Both the position numbers and the translations under genes were made by a program. Shown here piece after piece: positions 26,454 through 35,195 of a DNA stretch of 48,491 bases. Origin of the DNA: Hyphomicrobiales bacterium (GTDB taxonomy: Bacteria; Pseudomonadota; Alphaproteobacteria; Rhizobiales; Xanthobacteraceae); the NCBI GenBank assembly GCA_003135415.1, contig PLBP01000007.1, positions 1 through 48,491 of the forward strand. Reading direction: 5' to 3'. Positions within the stretch are counted from its first letter, which is position 1, and each line of letters starts with the position of its first letter. The notes beneath the pieces were generated by a model. That model saw only the letters and a list, made by a program, of their open reading frames with translations. It made no database searches and was not told the origin of the DNA.

Positions 26454-27620
26454 ATGCCCGTTCTCAATCGCATCGCTGACCGCGCCGAGGAAATCGCCGA
26501 ATGGCGCCGCGATTTCCACCAGCATCCCGAGCTTCTCTATGAAGTTCACCGCACCGCGGCGGAAGTCGCCGATAAGCTGAAAAGCTTCGGCTGCGACGAG
26601 GTTGTGCCCGGCATCGGCCGCACCGGCGTCGTCGGTGTCATCCGCGGCAAGAAGGGCGCCAGCGGGAAGGTCGTCGGCATGCGCGCCGACATGGACGCGC
26701 TACCGATCGAGGAGGCGACCGGCTTGCCCTACGCCTCGAAGACCCCCGGCAAGATGCATGCCTGCGGCCATGACGGCCATACTTCGATGCTGCTCGGCGC
26801 CGCGCGCCACCTTTGCGAGACGCGCAATTTCGACGGCACCGCCGTCGTGATCTTTCAGCCGGCGGAAGAGGGCGGGGCGGGCGCCAAGGCGATGATCGAG
26901 GACGGGCTCCTCGACCGCTTCGGCATTCAGGAAGTCTATGGTCTGCACAATTATCCGGGAATGGGCGTCGGCAAATTCGCGATCCGCTCGGGCCCGCTGA
27001 TGGCCGCGGCCGACCGGCTGCAGATTGAGATCGAGGGTGTCGGTGGCCATGCCGCGCGGCCGCATAAGGCGGTCGATACCGTGCTTGTCGGCTGCGCCAT
27101 CATCAACGCGTTGCAGCAGGTTGTCTCGCGCAACGTCGACCCACTCGACAGCGCCGTCGTTTCGATTACGTTGTTCCATGCCGGCACTACCGATAACGTG
27201 ATCCCGCAGACCGCGCTTTTGCGCGGCACCGCCCGCAGCCTGAGCCCGCATGTGCGCGACATTCTGGAAAAGCGCATTGTGGAAATCGGCGAAGGCGTGG
27301 CGAAATTGCACGGCGCCAAGGCAAAGGTCAGCTACACGCGCGACTATCCGGTAGTGGTGAATCATCCGGGCAAGACCGAATTTGCCGCTAGAATCGCGGG
27401 CGAGGTCGCGGGCGAAGCCAATGTCAATCCGGCGGCGGTGCCGGTCATGGGCGGTGAGGATTTTGCCTTCATGCTCGAAAAGCGTCCCGGCGCCTTCATC
27501 TTCATGGGCAACGGCGACACGGCAAACCTTCATCATCCCGCCTATGACTTCAACGACAAGGCGATCCCGTTTGGCGCTTCTTATTGGGTACGCCTGGTCG
27601 AGCGCGCGATGCCGGCCTGA
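26454..27620 (+). CDS. M20-family amidohydrolase (hippurate/amino-acid amidase type)
   Basis: The 388-residue zinc peptidase-like enzyme has the M20D layout: RRDFHQHPELLYE, the metal motifs RADMDALPIEE and HACGHDGHTSMLLGAA, the catalytic glutamates in FQPAEEGGAGA, a dimerisation domain with GGHAARPHKAVD, and MGGEDFAF. It hydrolyses N-acyl amino acids or similar amides (hippurate hydrolase, IAA-amino-acid hydrolase and related). Exact substrate unknown. ATG 26454 has GGAG upstream and begins the conserved part; a longer frame to 26400 has no support. Confidence 0.92.
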   Translation: MPVLNRIADRAEEIAEWRRDFHQHPELLYEVHRTAAEVADKLKSFGCDEVVPGIGRTGVVGVIRGKKGASGKVVGMRADMDALPIEEATGLPYASKTPGKMHACGHDGHTSMLLGAARHLCETRNFDGTAVVIFQPAEEGGAGAKAMIEDGLLDRFGIQEVYGLHNYPGMGVGKFAIRSGPLMAAADRLQIEIEGVGGHAARPHKAVDTVLVGCAIINALQQVVSRNVDPLDSAVVSITLFHAGTTDNVIPQTALLRGTARSLSPHVRDILEKRIVEIGEGVAKLHGAKAKVSYTRDYPVVVNHPGKTEFAARIAGEVAGEANVNPAAVPVMGGEDFAFMLEKRPGAFIFMGNGDTANLHHPAYDFNDKAIPFGASYWVRLVERAMPA

Positions 27621-27682
27621 TCCCCGCTTCAATCAGCCGCACCGCGAAACGCATTGCTGACCGCCCCAGATACAGATTGCCG

Positions 27683-27705
27683 TAATCATAACGTGGGTTA
27701 TATTA
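27683..27705. promoter_or_regulatory. Candidate MarR operator
   Basis: TAAT-C-ATAAC-GTGG-GTTAT-ATTA at 27683-27705 is a nearly perfect palindrome with one extra base in the left arm, AT-rich in a GC-rich setting. It ends 22 bases before the marR start. Size, composition and position fit autoregulation by MarR repressors. Confidence 0.6.
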
Positions 27706-27727
27706 TCAGGCGTTAGGGTATCGCCGG

Positions 27728-28186
27728 ATGAAAACGCCGAACGAACACAATCTGATTTTCCTGCTGCACGAGGTCGCGCATTTGATGCGGACGCTCGCCG
27801 ACCAGCGCGCGCGCGAGCGCGGCATGACGCGGGCGCAATGGGTGATCCTCAAGCGGCTCTTCCGGACGCCCGGGCTGTCGCAAAACGAACTGGCTACCAT
27901 CATCGAAGTCGAGCCCATCACCATCGGCCGCCTGATCGACCGGCTGGAGGCGAGGGGGCTGGTGGAGCGCCGGCGCGATCCGAAAGACCGCCGCATCCAC
28001 CGGCTGCATCTCAAGCCGAAAGCAGCACCCATCATCCGCGAGATCGACCAATGCCTTGCCGAGCTCGAAATGGTCATGATCGAGGGCATCGAACGGCGAA
28101 CGCTCGACTCCTGCAGCGCTGGCTTGACGCGGATCAAGGCAAACTTGGTGGCCCGCTCCGAAGCATCCGGCAAGGGAGCGAAGTAG
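27728..28186 (+). CDS. MarR-family transcriptional repressor
   Basis: The 152-residue winged-helix protein has the MarR core: RAQWVILKRLFRTPGLSQNELA, the recognition helix region ITIGRLIDRLEARGLV, and the wing ERRRDPKDRRIHRLHLK. MarR dimers bind palindromes and release them on binding phenolic or lipophilic ligands. The gene is first of an operon with an EmrA-like and an EmrB-like gene (spacing 4 and 4 bases), so it most likely represses this efflux pump and itself through the palindrome at 27683-27705. Confidence 0.92.
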   Translation: MKTPNEHNLIFLLHEVAHLMRTLADQRARERGMTRAQWVILKRLFRTPGLSQNELATIIEVEPITIGRLIDRLEARGLVERRRDPKDRRIHRLHLKPKAAPIIREIDQCLAELEMVMIEGIERRTLDSCSAGLTRIKANLVARSEASGKGAK

Positions 28187-28190
28187 CATC

Positions 28191-29333
28191 ATGCTGTTTG
28201 TCCCCGAGGAACTGCGCCAATCGCCCGCCGCCAAGGCGCTGCGCAATCAATACATTGGCGTCAAAGGTTATATCGCCGCGCTCCGCCAAGACTCCGGCCG
28301 GTTGCGTATTCATTTGATGGTGGGTGGCGTCGCGCTGGTCGCGCTGGTATCGGCCGTAGTTTGGTTCATGGGCGGCCGCTATGTCTCCACCGACAACGCC
28401 TACGTCCGCGCAGCGAAGCTGATGGTCTCGACCGACATCTCCGGCATCGTGTCCGAGGTGAACGTCAAGGAAGGGCAGAGCGTAAAGGCCGGGGACGTGC
28501 TCTTCCAAGTCGATCCCAAGCCGTTCGGTATCGCGCTCGACAGCGCCAAGGCCTCGCTCGCGCAGACCGCGCTCAATATCGACTCGATGAAGGAGGATTA
28601 CCGTCGCATCTTAAGCGACATCGCAAGCCAAGAAGCGCAGGTATCGCTGGCGCAGGCGAATTACGACCGCGCCGACGCGCTGGTGAAAACCGGCAGCGGC
28701 TCGCGCGCGACTTACGACCAAATGCGTTTCACGCTGGAAACCGCGAAGAAGCAACTGCAGTCGCTGAACGATCAGGCCAAGGTGCAACTCGCCCGCCTTG
28801 CCGGAAACGCCGACATTGCGCCGGAAGATCACCCCACCTACCGGCAGATAAAAGCGCAGGTGGACGAGACGCAGCGCCAGTTCGATCACACCACCGTGCG
28901 AGCGCCGTTCAACGGCATCGTGACCCAGGTCGCGGCCCTACAGCCCGGAACCTATCTCGTCGCGCAAACCGCCGCACTCACCAACACCGGCGCCGTCGCG
29001 CTGATCTCGAACGACGATCTGTGGGTCGATGCCAATATGAAGGAAACCGATCTCACCTATGTGCGGATCGGCAATCAGGTGGACATTTATGTCGACACGT
29101 ATCCTGACCGCACCTGGTCGGGAACGGTCGAGAGCATCAGCCCCGCGAGCGGTGCCGAGTTCTCGCTGTTGCCGGCGCAGAATTCGAGCGGCAATTGGGT
29201 GAAGATCGTGCAACGCATCAGCGTGAGGGTGAAGGTTGAGCGCAAGTCCGATGATCCGCCGCTCCGCTCCGGTATGAGTGTATACGTCGACATCGACACC
29301 AAGCACCGGCGCTCGCTCGCCGACCTTTTCTGA
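28191..29333 (+). CDS. EmrA/HlyD-type membrane fusion protein
   Basis: The 380-residue periplasmic adaptor has one N-terminal membrane helix (about residues 43-62), the beta-barrel/lipoyl entry motif VSTDNAYVRAAKLMVSTDIS, a coiled-coil hairpin around residues 120-225, and the C-terminal half-lipoyl segment TTVRAPFNGIVTQ and beta-barrel. It links the inner-membrane transporter encoded next to an outer-membrane channel. No outer-membrane factor gene is nearby, so a TolC-like protein elsewhere must be used. Confidence 0.93.
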   Translation: MLFVPEELRQSPAAKALRNQYIGVKGYIAALRQDSGRLRIHLMVGGVALVALVSAVVWFMGGRYVSTDNAYVRAAKLMVSTDISGIVSEVNVKEGQSVKAGDVLFQVDPKPFGIALDSAKASLAQTALNIDSMKEDYRRILSDIASQEAQVSLAQANYDRADALVKTGSGSRATYDQMRFTLETAKKQLQSLNDQAKVQLARLAGNADIAPEDHPTYRQIKAQVDETQRQFDHTTVRAPFNGIVTQVAALQPGTYLVAQTAALTNTGAVALISNDDLWVDANMKETDLTYVRIGNQVDIYVDTYPDRTWSGTVESISPASGAEFSLLPAQNSSGNWVKIVQRISVRVKVERKSDDPPLRSGMSVYVDIDTKHRRSLADLF

Positions 29334-29337
29334 CGCC

Positions 29338-30903
29338 ATGAGTGCGGCCGCCGTGCCGAAGTCCAAGTCCGGCGACTTCGAAGCGGAAGGTTCGCACCGC
29401 TTGATCATCAGCGTATGCGCGATGATCGCGACGCTGATGCAGGCGCTCGATAACACCATCGCCAACGTCGCGCTGCCCTATATGCAGGGCACGCTGTCGA
29501 CGACCTCGGACCAGATCACCTGGGTGCTAACCTCCTATGTGATCGCGGCGGCGATCATGACGGCGCCGGTCGGCTGGTTCGCCGCGCGCTTCGGCCGCAA
29601 GAATTTCTTCGTCGCCTGTCTCGCCGGCTTTACCGTCGCTTCGATTCTGTGCGGGCTCGCGCAGACGCTCACGCAGATAGTGCTGTTTCGGGTGCTGCAG
29701 GGCGCATTCGGCGCGGCCCTGGTGCCGATGTCGCAATCGACCATGCTCAACCTGTTTCCCGCCGAGCGGCGCGGCTCCGCCATGGCGGTATGGGGAATGG
29801 GCGTGATGGTCGGGCCGATTCTCGGCCCGACGCTCGGCGGCTATCTCACCGACGCCTACAATTGGCGTTGGGTGTTCTACATCAACGTGCCTTTCGGCAT
29901 TGCCGCGATTGCGGGCCTGTGGTTTTTCCTCAAGGATAATTCGAAGGACCAGGCGCTGCGTTTCGACTGGATCGGTTTCTCGGCGCTGAGCCTCGCACTC
30001 GCCGCACTGCAATTATTCCTCGATCGCGGCGAGCAGAAAGATTGGCTCACCTCGACCGAGATCGTCACCTACCTCGTGCTATGCGGGCTCGGCGCGTATC
30101 TGTTCGCGGTTCATATGTGGCTCGCGGAGAAACCGTTCCTTCCGCTTGCCCTCTTCCGCGACCGCAATTACGCCACTGCCCTGTTCGTCATGTTCGGGAT
30201 CGGCGCGATCCTGTTGTCCACCTCGGCGGTGCTCGCGCCCTATCTACAGACGCTCGGTGGCTATTCGGTTGCGAGGGCGGGCTTGCTGATGGCGCCGCGC
30301 GGTGTCGGCACCATGGTGGCGATGTTCCTGGCCGGCAATCTATCGATGCGTGTCGATCCGCGTCTTCTTTTGACGCTCGGCACGGTGTTTCTCGCTTTTT
30401 CGCTCTGGCAGCAAACCGGATGGACGCCCGATATCGATGCCTGGTCGATTACGCTCAACGGCGCGATTCAGGGTCTTGGATTGGGTTTTCTGTTCATTCC
30501 ACTCAACGTCATCGGCTTCTCCACGCTGCCCGTTCAATTACGCACCGAGGCGGCCGCCATTCTGAACCTCGTCCGCAATGTCGGAAGTGCGCTCGGGATT
30601 TCGATATCTTCGGTCATCCTCGCGCAGCAGACCCAAGTCAATCACGCAGCACTCGCCGAATACGTGACACCGTTCAATCGCATGCTCCAGACGGGCGGTG
30701 CGTATCTGTTCTGGAACCTGGCCACCCCGCCGGGAATTACCGCCATCAATGGTGAGATCACGCGCCAGGCGGCGATTATCGCCTACGCCAACGACTTCAA
30801 ATTCATGCTGATCATCAGCCTGCCGACGGCGCTGTTGGTTTGGCTGATGCGGCGCCCGCCGCGCCTCGCCCAGGCGGCGACGCCCGCCGCCGGGATCGAT
30901 TGA
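29338..30903 (+). CDS. EmrB/QacA-type DHA2 drug efflux transporter
   Basis: The 521-residue major-facilitator protein has 14 predicted membrane helices and the DHA2 marks LDNTIANVALPYM (motif D1), GWFAARFGRKNFF (motif A), RVLQGAFGAALVPMSQ and GPILGPTLGGYLTD (motif C). It exports hydrophobic compounds by proton antiport. ATG 29338 lies 4 bases after the adaptor gene. The operon marR-emrA-emrB is a self-regulated multidrug efflux unit. Confidence 0.94.
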   Translation: MSAAAVPKSKSGDFEAEGSHRLIISVCAMIATLMQALDNTIANVALPYMQGTLSTTSDQITWVLTSYVIAAAIMTAPVGWFAARFGRKNFFVACLAGFTVASILCGLAQTLTQIVLFRVLQGAFGAALVPMSQSTMLNLFPAERRGSAMAVWGMGVMVGPILGPTLGGYLTDAYNWRWVFYINVPFGIAAIAGLWFFLKDNSKDQALRFDWIGFSALSLALAALQLFLDRGEQKDWLTSTEIVTYLVLCGLGAYLFAVHMWLAEKPFLPLALFRDRNYATALFVMFGIGAILLSTSAVLAPYLQTLGGYSVARAGLLMAPRGVGTMVAMFLAGNLSMRVDPRLLLTLGTVFLAFSLWQQTGWTPDIDAWSITLNGAIQGLGLGFLFIPLNVIGFSTLPVQLRTEAAAILNLVRNVGSALGISISSVILAQQTQVNHAALAEYVTPFNRMLQTGGAYLFWNLATPPGITAINGEITRQAAIIAYANDFKFMLIISLPTALLVWLMRRPPRLAQAATPAAGID

Positions 30904-31063
30904 AGCAGGCTAAGCCGCTGATCTTGCAGAAGCTTTACCGTGCGGGAATGTTTACGGGGTTTCGCTTGTTGTTTTTCGTGCCGGTTCTAGATTTCGATTG
31001 AGCGTTGAGTTGCCCGCGGCGGCGCGCCCGCCTGCCGCGATTTCGATCAAACGGAGGGATGTC

Positions 31064-31780
31064 ATGCCCAAGATCAATCGTCGCGCCTTTGTCGCGACCG
31101 CCGCTGCCGCGGCAACGCTTGCAACGCCCTATATCCGCGAAGCGCAGGCTCAAACTCCTCCGCCCACGCCGGCTCCGCCCGCGACGGGCCCCTTCAAGCA
31201 GCCGCCTTTGCCCTTCGCTGAAACCGCGCTTGCGCCGGTGATCGGCGCCCGCACGGTCGCGCTGCACTATAGCCGCCATCACGCGAGCTATTACACCAAT
31301 CTCAACAACATCACGAAGGACACGCCCTACGCGTCGATGGCGTTGCCGCAGCTTGTCGTCGAGGCGAACAAGGACAAGGATCGCCGCTTCTTCAACAATG
31401 CGGGCCAAGCCTGGAACCATGAGCGCTATTGGGAAATGCTGACGCCCGGCGGCGCCAAGTCGCCGGAGAACCGGCTGCTTGAATTGATCAGCGTCACCTT
31501 CGGCTCGCTCGACGAATTGAAGAACAAGATCGTCGCCTCGTCTGGGACCGTGTTCGGCTCGGGCTGGACGTGGCTCGCGCAGGACGGCGGCAAGCTCGAG
31601 ATCATGAACACTTCGGGCGGCGATGGTCCGCTCACCAGCGGCAAGACGGCGCTCTTCGGCATCGATGTCTGGGAGCACGCCTACTATCTCGATTACGAGA
31701 ACCGCCGCCCCGATCACGTCAAGGCGGTACTCGACAACATCATCAATTGGAATGTAGTGGCGAGCCGGCTACAGGCGTGA
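31064..31780 (+). CDS. Fe/Mn superoxide dismutase with a Tat signal
   Basis: ATG 31064 follows GGAGG. The 238-residue product starts with a twin-arginine signal (NRRAFVATAAAAATLATP) and a proline-rich linker (PPPTPAPPATGP). A complete Fe/Mn-SOD follows. Metal ligands are the His in LHYSRHHASY, His in WNHERYW, and Asp and His in DVWEHAYY. It turns superoxide into peroxide and oxygen, presumably in the periplasm after folded export with its metal. Most Fe/Mn-SODs are cytoplasmic, so the Tat signal is notable. Confidence 0.93.
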   Translation: MPKINRRAFVATAAAAATLATPYIREAQAQTPPPTPAPPATGPFKQPPLPFAETALAPVIGARTVALHYSRHHASYYTNLNNITKDTPYASMALPQLVVEANKDKDRRFFNNAGQAWNHERYWEMLTPGGAKSPENRLLELISVTFGSLDELKNKIVASSGTVFGSGWTWLAQDGGKLEIMNTSGGDGPLTSGKTALFGIDVWEHAYYLDYENRRPDHVKAVLDNIINWNVVASRLQA

Positions 31781-31793
31781 GGTAAATCTCGGT

Positions 31794-34412
31794 TTATTCC
31801 GCGACCGCCGGCGGACTCGCCGGCGGGACGCGGCCGGGAATAAGCGCGGCGATTTTCGCCGCGAGCTTCCGCCAGGTCGCGAAGTCGTTCCACGCCGATC
31901 GCTCGATCGCGGCAAGCGCCGCCGCCGACAGGAACGGCAAACTCTGCACCATCAGCACGACGGCGAAGATGTAGATTTCGCGCACCTGGTTCTTGTTGGT
32001 CGCGAGCAAAAGGACCGCTCCCAAAATCAACAGCAAGCCGATCGCAGCCTCGAAGATCGCCGGGAAACGCGCCTGCGCGCGGCGGCCGCCCTTGTCGGTG
32101 CGCACGAACGGCAAGTGCTCGATGATCAGGCCGTCGGCGACCGCTTTCGCGATCGTGAACTGCAAGCCCATCGCGGCGAAGGCGGCGCCCATCGCCTGGC
32201 GCGCGGGGATATCGACGCGTACGAGATAGAGCGCGAGGAAATGCACGATCGTGACGATGAACGTCGCCAGGATCGGCATCGTCAGAATGCGCTCGGGGAT
32301 CGCGATGCCGGCGAACACGACGATCGGCACCCACAGAATGTTCAGGAGCGCGACGGCAACGCCGAGGCTCTCGGCGCCAAGCCAGCCGGCCCAGCCCACT
32401 AAAAACTCCAGCCGCTGTCTTGTGGTGAGCAAGCTGCCGCCGGGAAGGAAACGCCGCCAGTGCTTGCGGATGATCTGAATGCTGCCATAGGCCCAGCGGT
32501 GGCGCTGTTTCTTATAGGCCTCGAAGCCATCGGGCAGGAGCCCCCAGCCGTAGCGGCGGTTGGTGTAATGCGCGCGCCAACCGCGCTCGAGCATGGTGAG
32601 CCCGAGATCGGTATCCTCGCAGATAGTGTCGCTCGACCAATTGCCGGCGTCCAACAACGCGGCGCGGCGCACGAGGCACATGGTGCCGTGCACGACGATG
32701 GCGTTGGCCTCGTTCCGCTGCACCATGCCGATATCGAAGAAGCCGGCATATTCGCCGTTCATCAGTTCCGCGACCACGCTCTTGCCGCCGTCGCGATGAT
32801 CCTGCGGCGCCTGCACGAGGCCGACCGTGGGATCCTCGAACGCGGGCGCGAGATCCCTCAGCCAGTTGGGTGCCACGGCATAGTCGGCGTCGATCACGCC
32901 GATGATCTCGGCGTCTTCGGCGGTGTGCTCGAGCGCGAGCCTGAGCGCGCCCGCCTTGAAGCCCAGGAGCTTGTCGACATTGATGAACTTGAAACGCTCG
33001 CCGAGCGTCCGGCAATGCTCTTCCACCGGCTGCCACAGCGCGGGGTCGGGTGTGTTGTTAACGACGACGATGCACTCTAGCGCCGGCCAGTCGAGCGAAG
33101 CCACGGAGTCGAGCGTCTGCTTCAGCATTTCCGGCGGCTCGTTGTGGGCCGGGATATGGATTGAAACCTTCGGCATGCGCCCGGACAGCGCATCGGATTT
33201 GGCAACGAGCAGCCGCTGCGGCTTAATACCGAAGAGAATTTCGGCAAGCTCCTCGATCCGGCTCAGTGCAATCAAGACGAGCGGCACCAACAGCGCGACG
33301 CCAAGACCGAGCGCCACCACCGCGCCGAACACAAAGTAATGCGAAACCCAATAGTCGATCACGATCGCGAACCACGCTCCGACCGCGTGGGCGGCGACGG
33401 CGAGCAAGAACGCTTGCGCGGCGGTGACGCCAACGATGGACAGGATCGGAATCGAGATGAGGATGCCGAAGATCAGCGCGAAAGTCATGCGGAGCCGCCA
33501 GGTCGGGTCACCGATTTGACCCGAGAGCGGAAATTTCGGATTGCGGTCGGCGTCGAACACGCCCCAGTAGGGGCCGACGCTTCCTTCGAAGCTTTTCCAG
33601 GGCTGATCGAACGCCTCGACGATGTTGTACTCGATGCCGAGCTGCTCGGCGCGCGAGACGAAAGCGCGGATGATCTGCGCCTGCACGATCGTGCCGGGGT
33701 CGGCTTCCTTGAGATTGTAGCCTGCACTCGGCCAGCCGAATTCCGCGATCACGATGCGCTTGCCGGGATAGGCGAGGCGGAGCCGCTCGTAAATGCGGAG
33801 CGCCGCGTCGGCGGCGTTCTCTTCCGGCACGCCTTCCCAATAGGGGAGGATATGGACGGCGATGAAGTCGACCGCAGAGACGAGTTCGGGATGCTCGAGC
33901 CAGACATTCCAGATTTCGCCGGTCGTCACCGGCACCGAGACTTCGCGCTTCACCCGCTGGATCAGCTCGATCAATTGGTCGACCTTGATTTCGTCGCGCA
34001 GGATCGTTTCGTTGCCGACGACGATGCCGTTGACGTTCCAATTTTGGTGCGCGAGATCGATGACGCTCTTGATCTCGCGCTCGTTGCGATCCGCGTTCTT
34101 GTCGACCCAAGCGCCGACCGTGACCTTCATGCCGAATTCGGCTGCGACCGGTGGCACCAGTTCGAGCCCGCCGGTCGCGGCATAGGTGCGGATCGCGCGC
34201 GAATAGGGCGCGATTACTTTCAAATCCGCGCGGATTTGTTCTTCGCTCGTCAGTCCGCCGGCGTCGGGCTTGTCGCTCGGATTAAAGGGCGCGAAGGAAA
34301 GGCTCGCGAACTGGCCATTGGTGGCGGGAGCGGTGCCGCTCTCGCGAATCAAAAGCCAGATGCCAGCATGCAGGGCAGCGACGAAACCGAGAATCACGGC
34401 AGCGACGCGCAT
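31794..34412 (-). CDS. Membrane GH17-GT2 fusion, NdvB-like cyclic beta-glucan synthase
   Basis: The 872-residue product has an N-terminal helix and a GH17-type barrel (about 30-300) with the acid/base in GIVVGNETILRDE and the nucleophile in IVIAEFGWPSAG. Membrane helices and a processive family 2 glycosyltransferase follow (KVSIHIPAHNEPP, IDADY, EDTDLGL, and the Q-x-x-RW motif QRHRWAYGS), then more helices. This layout matches NdvB-type proteins of Bradyrhizobium and Pseudomonas, which make beta-1,3-linked glucans in the periplasm. ATG 34412 is preferred, with the first helix starting directly; a GTG at 34442 is possible. It converges with the SOD gene (13-base gap). Confidence 0.88.
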   Translation of the reverse strand: MRVAAVILGFVAALHAGIWLLIRESGTAPATNGQFASLSFAPFNPSDKPDAGGLTSEEQIRADLKVIAPYSRAIRTYAATGGLELVPPVAAEFGMKVTVGAWVDKNADRNEREIKSVIDLAHQNWNVNGIVVGNETILRDEIKVDQLIELIQRVKREVSVPVTTGEIWNVWLEHPELVSAVDFIAVHILPYWEGVPEENAADAALRIYERLRLAYPGKRIVIAEFGWPSAGYNLKEADPGTIVQAQIIRAFVSRAEQLGIEYNIVEAFDQPWKSFEGSVGPYWGVFDADRNPKFPLSGQIGDPTWRLRMTFALIFGILISIPILSIVGVTAAQAFLLAVAAHAVGAWFAIVIDYWVSHYFVFGAVVALGLGVALLVPLVLIALSRIEELAEILFGIKPQRLLVAKSDALSGRMPKVSIHIPAHNEPPEMLKQTLDSVASLDWPALECIVVVNNTPDPALWQPVEEHCRTLGERFKFINVDKLLGFKAGALRLALEHTAEDAEIIGVIDADYAVAPNWLRDLAPAFEDPTVGLVQAPQDHRDGGKSVVAELMNGEYAGFFDIGMVQRNEANAIVVHGTMCLVRRAALLDAGNWSSDTICEDTDLGLTMLERGWRAHYTNRRYGWGLLPDGFEAYKKQRHRWAYGSIQIIRKHWRRFLPGGSLLTTRQRLEFLVGWAGWLGAESLGVAVALLNILWVPIVVFAGIAIPERILTMPILATFIVTIVHFLALYLVRVDIPARQAMGAAFAAMGLQFTIAKAVADGLIIEHLPFVRTDKGGRRAQARFPAIFEAAIGLLLILGAVLLLATNKNQVREIYIFAVVLMVQSLPFLSAAALAAIERSAWNDFATWRKLAAKIAALIPGRVPPASPPAVAE

Positions 34413-34539
34413 TAATTTTTGTCCATCCCCAGCGGAACCCACGGCCGCTTGCCCGTTGCCGCCTTGTGATCGTGCGGCAGGCTTGTCTTCGGACGCAATT
34501 CTCCCGTTGAATGACTCGAAAGACGCATTATTGTTCCGC

Positions 34540-34555
34540 GGGGATCGTGGTCCCC
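34540..34555. terminator. GC-rich hairpin downstream of the small minus-strand envelope gene
   Basis: GGGGA-TCGTGG-TCCCC at 34540-34555 lies 8 bases after the stop of the gene at 34563-35009 and before the GH17-GT2 gene. There is no T run, so it could be a weak terminator or a processing stem. Confidence 0.35.
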
Positions 34556-34562
34556 AACGCCC

Positions 34563-35009
34563 TCATTGAACGAGCGCCGGGGTTAGGGTGTCTGGATTGA
34601 CCCAGCAGGCGTGCACCCTGGCCGCCAGCTTCTCCGCGCCCTTCTGATCCATCGGTCCTTGCCGCACGACGCAGCGGATGGCGAGCTTGAGATGGTCGGA
34701 AGGGCAACTGAAACGATCGTAGAGATCCATGTAGCGCTTGGCGGTATCGACGTCGTTGCGATACAACAAGCTCGCGACGAGGCGACCGGTCCAAAGGCAT
34801 TCGGGAAGGCCGGCGTTCTTCGGCAGCTTCGCCGCTTCCGCGAATTCGCGCGCTGCTCGCGCGAGCGCTTCCTTGGCCATTTCCTCGGCAGTTTGCGGGT
34901 CGACGGGTTTCTGCTCCCCGCCCTGGCTCTGCGAAAAAGCCGGAACCAGGGACGCGAAAAAAAGGCCGCCCGCGAGGGCGACGGCTGCAGCTCTAAGAGC
35001 GAACGGCAT
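34563..35009 (-). CDS. Exported protein of unknown function in the glucan locus
   Basis: From ATG 35009 the 148-residue product has a Sec signal peptide (LRAAAVALAGGLFFASLVPAFS) followed by a helical, soluble domain. Four cysteines are visible in the mature part (LPECLW, RFSCPS, AIRCVV, HACWVN). Longer upstream readings lack a ribosome site. It lies between the GH17-GT2 gene (same strand) and the divergent GH17 gene, suggesting a periplasmic accessory role in glucan formation, but no family is recognised. Confidence 0.68.
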   Translation of the reverse strand: MPFALRAAAVALAGGLFFASLVPAFSQSQGGEQKPVDPQTAEEMAKEALARAAREFAEAAKLPKNAGLPECLWTGRLVASLLYRNDVDTAKRYMDLYDRFSCPSDHLKLAIRCVVRQGPMDQKGAEKLAARVHACWVNPDTLTPALVQ

Positions 35010-35195
35010 CTTCTGAAACTCTGGAGGCGATTCCCCTGCCTCAACGACGCATACTTGGCGCTCGATTTTGTCATCATCACGGCGCCATGCAAGAGGTATT
35101 GCGAGGGCGGTTAAGAATGCCCGGCGGTTCCGCTTGAGAGGCAACCGGCGGGTGGCTAAGTCGAGGTTCCAGAAGCCGCAGGGTGGGGGGCGACC

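Noticed and set aside
33339-34415. A 358-codon plus-strand frame over the GH17-GT2 gene
   Set aside because: It is antisense to conserved GH17 sequence, has no recognisable domain and no ribosome site.
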